Positions 57,429 to 64,000 of a stretch of DNA of 64,000 nucleotides are shown one piece after another. The notes beneath the pieces were generated by a model. That model did no database searches and was not told the origin of the DNA. It was given only the letters and a program-made list of their open reading frames with translations. The DNA comes from an uncultured Colwellia sp. (GTDB taxonomy: Bacteria; Pseudomonadota; Gammaproteobacteria; Enterobacterales; Alteromonadaceae). Positions within the stretch are counted from its first letter, which is position 1. Every line of letters begins with the position of its first letter. The DNA lies in the NCBI GenBank assembly GCA_913058395.1, contig CAJXQI010000005.1, forward strand, positions 1 to 64,000. The letters are read 5' to 3'. The position numbers were made by a program, and so were the translations under genes.

Positions 57429-57830
57429 TTACTTGTTAAAAATAGATACAATAAACATGCCTAATGCTGCTGCGAAAATACACAAGCTAACATTAAGTAA
57501 AATATTTACTGACGCTTTTATTACATCACCTTGCTGAATCAACAACAAGGTGTCTAATGAGAATGTTGAAAAGGTAGTAAAGGCTCCTAAAAAACCAATT
57601 CCGATAAGCGTTCTGTAAACACTTACCTCCATTACACCTTGCTCAATTAGCCCATAAAGTACCCCCATGATAAGGGAGCCGGAAATATTAACCGCCAACG
57701 TCGCAAAAGGGAATCCTTTTCCGAGCCAATTTAAAATTAATTGTGAAATATAAAAGCGAAAACTAGCACCAAATGCTCCGCCTAGGGCAACAAATAGATA
57801 AAGTGAAAAATTACTAATGGTATTAGTCAT
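57429..57830 (-). CDS. crcB: Fluoride ion channel CrcB/Fluc
   Basis: A 133-residue dual-topology membrane protein that exports fluoride. The motifs [13 protein letters not shown] near the N-terminus and [16 protein letters not shown] (the phenylalanine track and Na+ site) are diagnostic. Four spans. It overlaps the rarA stop by 8 bases, so it is translated in the same unit. Confidence 0.95.
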   Translation of the reverse strand: MTNTISNFSLYLFVALGGAFGASFRFYISQLILNWLGKGFPFATLAVNISGSLIMGVLYGLIEQGVMEVSVYRTLIGIGFLGAFTTFSTFSLDTLLLIQQGDVIKASVNILLNVSLCIFAAALGMFIVSIFNK

Positions 57831-59178
57831 ATCGGCGTTGGTTACTCTGTTGATCTAATTGATTCAAATAATTCAACTTGTCACGCAGTTGTTTTTCTAA
57901 ACCACGATCCGTTGGTTGATACAATACGGTATTAGCAATATCTTCAGGAAAGTAATTCTCGCCTGCAGCAAACCCACCTGGCTCGTCATGGGCGTAGCGA
58001 TATTCACTGCCATGGCCTAATTCTTTAGTAATAGCACTGGTTGAGTTTTTCAAATGTATCGGTACATCTAAATCACTTGTTGCCTTCGCTAATGCTTTCG
58101 CTTGACTAAAAGCACTATAAACCGCATTACTTTTCGGTGCTAATGCCATATAAACTGTAGCTTGGGCAATGGCACGCTCACCTTCACTTGGACCTACTCT
58201 CTGGAAAGTATCCCAGGCATTAATCGCTAACTGCATGGCGCGTGGGTCAGCATTGCCAATGTCTTCACTGGCAATCGCCAATAAACGGCGGGCAACATAT
58301 AACGCATCACCGCCGCCGGTTAAAATACGTGCGTACCAATACAAGGCGGCATCAGGATTTGAGCCGCGCACTGATTTATGAAAAGCACTGATTAAATCAT
58401 AAAAAGCATCACCGCCTTTATCATAAAGGGCAATTTTATTGCCTGCGACTTGAACTAACTGCTCTTTACTTAAGGTTTGTTTGCTATCGCTAATTGGTGA
58501 AATTTCTAAACAATTTTCTAAAAGGTTTAACAAACGCCTTGCATCACCGTTAGCTAGTGCGATTAATTGTTTTTTAGTTTCCGCAGATATTTCAACTTCA
58601 ATTTGGCTACTTTCTTTTTGGTAGTTTAGTGCCCTTGCGAGCACATTACTAAGGTTGTCTTCACTGAGTTTTTTTAAAGTGTAAACCCGCGCTCGCGACA
58701 AAATAGCTTGGTTAAGTTCAAATGCAGGGTTTTCAGTAGTAGCACCGATAAAAATAATAGTGCCGTCTTCAATATGTGGTAAGAAAGCGTCTTGCTGACT
58801 TTTATTAAAGCGATGCACTTCATCGACAAATAACACGGTTCTGCGTTGTTGATGAATAGCTCTACTTTTGGCATTTTCTATTGCTTGACGAATTTCTTTA
58901 ATGCCTGAAGTTACTGCTGACACGCGCTCGATATCGGCATTGGCATGATTTGCAATAATTTCAGCAATAGTTGTTTTACCGGTGCCTGGTGGGCCCCAGA
59001 AAATGATGGAATGTACTTTTCCCTGCTCAATGGCTAAAGGTAAAGGCATACCTTTAGCCAGAATATGCTCTTGGCCTTCATATTCAGCAAGGGACTTTGG
59101 CCGCAATTTTGCTGCTAAAGGTTTAAAGGTATCGTTTTCGGCAAATGCTAAATCAAGCGAGCCATTAACGTTGGTCAT
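57823..59178 (-). CDS. rarA: Replication-associated recombination protein A
   Basis: A 451-residue AAA+ ATPase that acts at stalled forks. Walker A is in [11 protein letters not shown], Walker B in [11 protein letters not shown], and sensor 1 in [11 protein letters not shown]; the C-terminal clamp-loader-like domain follows. It overlaps lolA by 14 bases at its start and crcB at its end, in the well-known gammaproteobacterial order lolA-rarA-crcB-serS. Confidence 0.96.
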   Translation of the reverse strand: MTNVNGSLDLAFAENDTFKPLAAKLRPKSLAEYEGQEHILAKGMPLPLAIEQGKVHSIIFWGPPGTGKTTIAEIIANHANADIERVSAVTSGIKEIRQAIENAKSRAIHQQRRTVLFVDEVHRFNKSQQDAFLPHIEDGTIIFIGATTENPAFELNQAILSRARVYTLKKLSEDNLSNVLARALNYQKESSQIEVEISAETKKQLIALANGDARRLLNLLENCLEISPISDSKQTLSKEQLVQVAGNKIALYDKGGDAFYDLISAFHKSVRGSNPDAALYWYARILTGGGDALYVARRLLAIASEDIGNADPRAMQLAINAWDTFQRVGPSEGERAIAQATVYMALAPKSNAVYSAFSQAKALAKATSDLDVPIHLKNSTSAITKELGHGSEYRYAHDEPGGFAAGENYFPEDIANTVLYQPTDRGLEKQLRDKLNYLNQLDQQSNQRRYD

Positions 59179-59917
59179 CTAAATAAACACCTTCGGGTAC
59201 GGTAAAGCTAAATAAATCTGTATTCGTTTCATTATCGTGCTCGGACAATGAAATAATACTTAATTGCCCTGTGGCATCAAGAATGTTGAAAGCTATTAAT
59301 TTTTCACTAATATTGTTCTTTTCAGTGCTATCACTTCTTTCAAACGCTAATTCTAATGACTTAACACGTGAGTTTTCTTTAATCGCTTCAATTAAGTAAC
59401 GGTTGTCGTCTAACTGACTGACATTATAATCTTGCCAAAGTTTAGTATCGTTGTTTGTGATCAATAATATCGGTGTATTAGCGATAGCACTTTCTAATGT
59501 ATAAACACTAACCTGTTCAACAAAAGGGTCGTAAAACCACAAATTACTACCATCAGAGACTATAAGTGACTCATCAGGCAACTTGGTTTCCCAATTAACG
59601 AGGTTAGGTTTGCTAACGGATAATTGCCCACTTCCTTCTTGCAATTCAGTACCACTTTCATCAAATATTTTTTGACTAAACTTTGCACTGAAAAAATCAA
59701 TTTTTTCTAACTTCGCCATTAAGTCAGCTTTACTGTTATTTTCAACTGATTGTTCAGCAACTTTTTGGCTTATGTTTATTGCACTTTCTTCAAGGGTACT
59801 TTTTACTGCGCTAATAGTTTCAATATTATTGTCAGCAAAGCTTGAGCTTGATAATACGGCATTAAATAACGTTGCGACTACAACGCTACTTTTTATCAAA
59901 TTCATTTTGGTTGGCAT
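59165..59917 (-). CDS. lolA: Outer-membrane lipoprotein carrier protein LolA
   Basis: A 250-residue periplasmic chaperone that carries lipoproteins to LolB. AAGGA lies 7 bases before the start at 59917. The signal peptide ends near Ala28 (SFADN). The core has [18 protein letters not shown] and [19 protein letters not shown], typical of LolA. It is about 45 residues longer than E. coli LolA. The extra length lies just after the signal peptide (about residues 30-65) and looks low in structure. One base separates it from ftsK. Confidence 0.93.
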   Translation of the reverse strand: MPTKMNLIKSSVVVATLFNAVLSSSSFADNNIETISAVKSTLEESAINISQKVAEQSVENNSKADLMAKLEKIDFFSAKFSQKIFDESGTELQEGSGQLSVSKPNLVNWETKLPDESLIVSDGSNLWFYDPFVEQVSVYTLESAIANTPILLITNNDTKLWQDYNVSQLDDNRYLIEAIKENSRVKSLELAFERSDSTEKNNISEKLIAFNILDATGQLSIISLSEHDNETNTDLFSFTVPEGVYLDDQR

Positions 59918-59918
59918 A

Positions 59919-62468
59919 CTAATGTTCCTTTACTGGTGGCGGCGCTAATACTTCACGAGCACCATTATTGCCCGGTCTACTTACGACACCGTGCATTTCC
60001 ATTTGTTCAACAATACGCGCTGAGCGATTGTAACCAATTCTAAATTTACGCTGGATACTAGAAATTGATACCCGGCGAGATTCAGTAACGAAGCCTAAAG
60101 CTTCGTCATACAAAGTATCTAACTCTTCTTCACCATCGCCTTCAGCTTGTTCACCTGGTAAGAGAATTTCTTGCTCAGTATCACCTGAGAGTATTTCTTC
60201 GATATAATTTGGCTCAGCACGAGACTTCCAATCACTTACTACCGCATGTACTTCATGATCATCAACAAATGCACCATGGACACGAATTGGAACTGCCTCC
60301 CCCGGTGCTAGATAGAACATATCGCCCATACCAAGTAATTGCTCCGCACCTTGTTGATCAAGAATAATTCTTGATTCAATGCGTGATTGTACCCTAAGCG
60401 CCATACGCGTTGGAATGTTAGCTTTAATTAAACCGGTGATAACATCTGCTGAAGGTCGTTGTGTTGCCAATATTAAATGAATGCCTGCAGCACGGGCTTT
60501 TTGCGCAATTCGCGCGATAAGCTCTTCTACTTTTTTACCCACTATCATCATCATGTCGGCAAATTCATCTACAATAATAACGATAGATGGCAGTTTTTCT
60601 AAGGTTGGTGGTGTTTGGGTGAATGCATCACTTGGCTGCCATAATGGATCAATCATTGGCTCACCATCAGCAATCGCTTGTAATACTTTGTCGTTATAAC
60701 CTTTTAAGTTACGTACACCCAACTTCGACATTAGCTGATAACGACGTTCCATTTCACCTACACACCAACGCAGTGCGTTAGCCGCTTCTTTCATGTCAGT
60801 CACTACTTCTGAAAGCAAGTGTGGAATGCCATCGTATACCGAAAGTTCAACCTGCTTAGGGTCAATCATGATCATTCGTACATCTTCAGGTGAAGACTTA
60901 TACAAAATACTGACTATCATGGTATTTACCGCAACAGACTTACCAGAGCCTGTTGTACCGGCCACTAATAAATGCGGCATTTTAGCCAGGTCGGCGATAA
61001 CCGGCTCACCCGATATATCACTACCGATTGCCATGGCTAAATTAGACTTTGATTGCGCAAATTTATCATGCGATACCACATCGGAGAAGAAAACAGTTTC
61101 ACGATGTTTATTTGGCAATTCAATGCCAATAACTGATTTACCTTCAATAACTTCGACAACACGAACACTTTTTGCTGATAATGAGCGAGCCAAATCTTTC
61201 GACAAATTGGTTATTTTGCTGACTTTAACACCCGGTGCTAAGTTTAATTCAAAACGCGTAATAACTGGGCCTGGGAAAACATCAACTACCTCTGCTTTGA
61301 TACCAAACTCAATCAGCTTTGCTTCAACTAAGCGAGAAACTTTATCAAGCTGCTCTTGGTCAATAGGGTTTTTAACGCGATCTGCACGGTCTAATAAATC
61401 TAATGACGGCATATCTTCATAATTAGGCTCTACGGGTTTATCTTTTTCAAGTTGCTGGTAAATTTTGTCGTGTAAGGTGGTTGGCTCATCTACTACTATC
61501 TTTTCAACAGGCTCAAATGCTGCAGCTATTTCGTCATCACTAACATGCTCTTGCACGTTCATTGCCAAAGGCTCACCCATTAGCTCATCAATATCTACAA
61601 AGTGCTCTTGATCACGGCTGTTATAGGCACTATCGTCTTCACTTTTTGCAAATAAGCTTTCATGCTCTTCTTTACTAAGTGCGGCTAACGCTTCTTTAAC
61701 TTCCTCTGGCTCTTCCTCAAACGGGATGAAGTGATCTGTTGCTGTTTTATCAGACGACTTACTCTCAGTGTTTTCGATTGCCGCAAGTTTATTAGGCAAT
61801 TCAACGTCAGTTTGTTCAATCACTTTATTGTCAGCTTTTTTCTCGATGCTGGTGCCTAAATGATGCTTAATAAGTGCTGGCAATGCCACCAAATACTCTA
61901 GCCCAGCAATTGTGTACTCACCTACCCTATCAATAATTTTAAGCAATGAAATACCGGTAAGTAACACAAAACCTGATCCACAAAAGGTCACGAACAATAA
62001 TGTACTGCCAACAAACGATAAATAAGGTAATAAAGAATTACTAAGTACATCACCTAAAATACCACCGGCAGAAAAGTAATATACATCATCAAAATTCATA
62101 CTGGCTATTGACGTAATACCAATATAAAACAAAATAAAACCAATAAATTTCAAACCTAATGTTAGGTAGTCTAATTGAACCAAGCGATGATACTTTTGAA
62201 ACAGCAACCAACCGGTAACCGCAATAATAAAAGGCAAGCTATAAGCAACTAAACCAAATAGGTTTAATAGTAAGTCAGAAAAATATGCGCCTATTGCACC
62301 ACCTAGGTTTCTTACCGGTGTTTGATAACCAGTTTGTGACCAGCCTGGATCTGCTGGATCGAAACTAAATAGTGCCAACATAATGAACATAGCAAAAACA
62401 CAGGACACTAACAGCCCTGCTTCGAGAAGGCGCTGAACGCCGTTTAACTTGGGAGATGGTGAAGACAA
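59919..62468 (-). CDS. ftsK: DNA translocase FtsK
   Basis: An 849-residue product. Four N-terminal spans (about 15-190) anchor it at the septum. An acidic linker of about 170 residues follows, then the RecA-like motor with Walker A GTTGSGKSVAVN and DEFADMMM, and the DNA-reading gamma winged helix at the C-terminus (RKFRIGYNRSARIVEQME). It pumps DNA and activates XerCD at dif. First gene of the lolA-rarA-crcB-serS run. Confidence 0.97.
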   Translation of the reverse strand: MSSPSPKLNGVQRLLEAGLLVSCVFAMFIMLALFSFDPADPGWSQTGYQTPVRNLGGAIGAYFSDLLLNLFGLVAYSLPFIIAVTGWLLFQKYHRLVQLDYLTLGLKFIGFILFYIGITSIASMNFDDVYYFSAGGILGDVLSNSLLPYLSFVGSTLLFVTFCGSGFVLLTGISLLKIIDRVGEYTIAGLEYLVALPALIKHHLGTSIEKKADNKVIEQTDVELPNKLAAIENTESKSSDKTATDHFIPFEEEPEEVKEALAALSKEEHESLFAKSEDDSAYNSRDQEHFVDIDELMGEPLAMNVQEHVSDDEIAAAFEPVEKIVVDEPTTLHDKIYQQLEKDKPVEPNYEDMPSLDLLDRADRVKNPIDQEQLDKVSRLVEAKLIEFGIKAEVVDVFPGPVITRFELNLAPGVKVSKITNLSKDLARSLSAKSVRVVEVIEGKSVIGIELPNKHRETVFFSDVVSHDKFAQSKSNLAMAIGSDISGEPVIADLAKMPHLLVAGTTGSGKSVAVNTMIVSILYKSSPEDVRMIMIDPKQVELSVYDGIPHLLSEVVTDMKEAANALRWCVGEMERRYQLMSKLGVRNLKGYNDKVLQAIADGEPMIDPLWQPSDAFTQTPPTLEKLPSIVIIVDEFADMMMIVGKKVEELIARIAQKARAAGIHLILATQRPSADVITGLIKANIPTRMALRVQSRIESRIILDQQGAEQLLGMGDMFYLAPGEAVPIRVHGAFVDDHEVHAVVSDWKSRAEPNYIEEILSGDTEQEILLPGEQAEGDGEEELDTLYDEALGFVTESRRVSISSIQRKFRIGYNRSARIVEQMEMHGVVSRPGNNGAREVLAPPPVKEH

Positions 62469-62540
62469 ATGCGCACTCTCGTGAAAAATATCATTATAGT
62501 GGAGCTAAAATACCAAACATTAGCAATGAATTAAACGTTA

Positions 62541-63023
62541 TTAACGTTTAATTGGTAAGTGGTTCGCCGATTTAACTTCTTCCATAACTACATAGGTTCT
62601 ACTTTCACTCACTGCTGGTAGTCTAAGAAGTGTGTCGCCTAATAGCTCTCTGTAAGCGGCCATATCAGCAACACGAGTTTTTAATAAGAAGTCAAAATCA
62701 CCGGAAACTAAGTGGCACTCTTGAATAACATCTAGGTCGTGTACTGCTTTAGAGAAATCGTCAAATACATCTGGGCTGGTTTTCGTTAAGGTAATTTCTA
62801 CTATAACTAATAGCGCAGCTTCGAGTTTATGTGGGTTTAATATCGCTTGATAACCTAATATATAGCCGTCACCCTCAAGTCTTTTTACTCTTTCTAAACA
62901 AGGTGTTGCGCTTAAGCCAACACGTTTAGAAAGTTCTATATTTGATAACCGACCATTTTTCTGTAATTCAACTAAAATGTTTTTATCAATTCGATCAATT
63001 TTTTTAGACGCAGACGATGCCAT
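62541..63023 (-). CDS. lrp: Leucine-responsive regulatory protein
   Basis: A 160-residue AsnC/Lrp transcription factor. The winged helix-turn-helix at about 12-60 contains NGRLSNIELSKRVGLSATPC, very close to E. coli Lrp. The C-terminal RAM ligand domain follows. It is divergent from ald, and Lrp-type proteins often control alanine dehydrogenase, so it may regulate its neighbour. Confidence 0.94.
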   Translation of the reverse strand: MASSASKKIDRIDKNILVELQKNGRLSNIELSKRVGLSATPCLERVKRLEGDGYILGYQAILNPHKLEAALLVIVEITLTKTSPDVFDDFSKAVHDLDVIQECHLVSGDFDFLLKTRVADMAAYRELLGDTLLRLPAVSESRTYVVMEEVKSANHLPIKR

Positions 63024-63111
63024 TTATATAAATCACTATTAAATTAAGCTTTGACAGGATTATATCCTAACACTGAAAGAATAACGACAGGTTAATCCGC
63101 AAAAAACTCAC

Positions 63112-63117
63112 TATACT
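63112..63117 (+). promoter_or_regulatory. Candidate -10 element upstream of ald
   Basis: TATACT at 63112-63117 lies about 30 bases before the ald start, with no good -35 box 17 bases upstream. This suits an activator-dependent promoter such as one driven by Lrp. Confidence 0.3.
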
Positions 63118-63146
63118 AGTTTCATATTTTTGAGGAGAGATAAATT

Positions 63147-64000
63147 ATGATTATTGGTGTACCAAAAGAAATAAAAAACCACGAATACCGCATTGGCTTA
63201 ACTCCAGCAGGCGTTAAAGAACTTGTTGTTAATGGCCACAGTGTTATCGTTGAAAATAATGGCGGTGCGTCAATCGGTTTTGATAACGAACAGTACGTTA
63301 CAGCTGGTGCAAAAATTATCGACTCTGCAGCAGAGATTTTCGCCACTGCTGAGATGATTATTAAAGTTAAAGAGCCACAACCAATTGAATGTAAAATGCT
63401 TCGCCCTGGCCAAGTATTATTCACTTACCTTCATTTAGCACCAGATCCACAACAAACTGAGTTATTAGTAGCATCAGGCGCAACTTGTATTGCTTATGAA
63501 ACCGTTACTCAAAACGGTGGCGGCTTACCTCTTTTAGCGCCTATGTCTGAAGTTGCTGGCCGTATGTCTATTCAAGCGGGTGCACATGCTCTAGAAAAAG
63601 CACAAGGTGGTTTAGGTGCATTATTAGGTGGTGTTCCGGGTGTTGCTCCAGCGAAAGTATTAATCGTTGGTGGTGGTGTTGTTGGTACTCAAGCGGCGCG
63701 TATGGCTGTTGGCATGGGTGCTGATGTTACTATCTTAGATCGCTCATTACCTCGTCTTCGTCAACTTGATACAGAATTCGATGGTCGCTTGAAAACGGTT
63801 TACTCTACTGCTGACGCAATGGACCAGCTTATTGTTGAAGCCGATTTAGTTATTGGTGCGGTATTAATTCCAGGTGCAGCTGCACCAAAATTAGTCACAG
63901 CGCAGCATATTAAAATGATGAAGAAAGGTGCGGTTATCGTTGATGTTGCAATCGACCAAGGTGGTTGTTTTGAAACATCAAAAGCAACTACGCATCAAGA
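63147..64000 (+). CDS. ald: Alanine dehydrogenase (partial, cut by window end)
   Basis: The ATG at 63147 follows GAGGAGA. The first 284 residues of an NAD-dependent alanine dehydrogenase are present. MIIGVPKEIKNHEYRIGLTP and the NAD-binding VLIVGGGVVGTQAARMAVGMG are diagnostic, and catalytic His and Lys regions (KEPQP and YLHLAPD) are in place. It interconverts alanine and pyruvate plus ammonia. The C-terminal part lies outside the window. Confidence 0.96.
   Translation, partial: MIIGVPKEIKNHEYRIGLTPAGVKELVVNGHSVIVENNGGASIGFDNEQYVTAGAKIIDSAAEIFATAEMIIKVKEPQPIECKMLRPGQVLFTYLHLAPDPQQTELLVASGATCIAYETVTQNGGGLPLLAPMSEVAGRMSIQAGAHALEKAQGGLGALLGGVPGVAPAKVLIVGGGVVGTQAARMAVGMGADVTILDRSLPRLRQLDTEFDGRLKTVYSTADAMDQLIVEADLVIGAVLIPGAAAPKLVTAQHIKMMKKGAVIVDVAIDQGGCFETSKATTHQ

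Noticed and set aside
60793-61422. 209-codon forward frame opposite ftsK
   Set aside because: FtsK on the other strand is certain and the forward translation has shadow-like Ser/Thr-rich composition.

Overview
The window looks like the chromosome of an AT-rich marine gammaproteobacterium of the Colwelliaceae/Alteromonadales type (Colwellia or Thalassotalea-like). I infer this from the proteins (AsnS, the bio cluster, SppA, AgcS, the lrp-ftsK-lolA-rarA-crcB-serS block), the low GC content, a PEP-CTERM protein behind a sigma-54-type promoter, and a chromosomal integron. No rRNA, tRNA or CRISPR array was recognised.

Region 1 (1-6845) is the distal part of a chromosomal integron. It holds a run of same-strand gene cassettes separated by about 100-bp attC sites, each with inner GTTGGCT/AGCCAAC arms and a GTTRRRY-like core. 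Nine attC sites are complete and one is cut by the window start. The last three are progressively broken, and the last cassette gene is a pseudogene. The integrase and attI would lie to the left, outside the window. Every cassette product, including a 54-aa one, is predicted to be a membrane or exported protein.

Region 2 (6958-31965) is mostly housekeeping: a secreted lipase-like hydrolase with a DUF4785 partner, asnS, bioA divergent from bioBFCD (biotin synthesis), pepE, a lone HicB-like antitoxin beside an unusual set of 9-bp repeats, fpr, two glutathione transferases, several lipoproteins (one transglutaminase-like with TPRs, one M28 peptidase), a phosphoribosyltransferase, a phosphodiesterase, an EAL/HDOD regulator and a Kef-type antiporter.

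Region 3 (32069-36381) looks accessory. A stand-alone tyrosine recombinase, with a long hairpin in its leader, sits next to a large PHP-plus-ABC-ATPase protein of the TrlF-like architecture, a candidate defence module.

Region 4 (36548-54699) contains a cold-shock/Excalibur fusion, a two-component system divergent from an amidohydrolase lipoprotein, tehB, Nudix and nitroreductase genes, sppA, a 197-bp MITE with perfect 18-bp terminal repeats and a 4-bp target duplication, ansA, a DUF349 protein with YeaC, an alanine/glycine symporter, an M14 carboxypeptidase, a TlpA-like thioredoxin and a 58-aa membrane protein.

Region 5 (55009-64000) holds the PEP-CTERM gene with its -24/-12 promoter, then serS, crcB, rarA, lolA and ftsK in one reverse-strand run, lrp, and a divergent alanine dehydrogenase gene cut by the window end.
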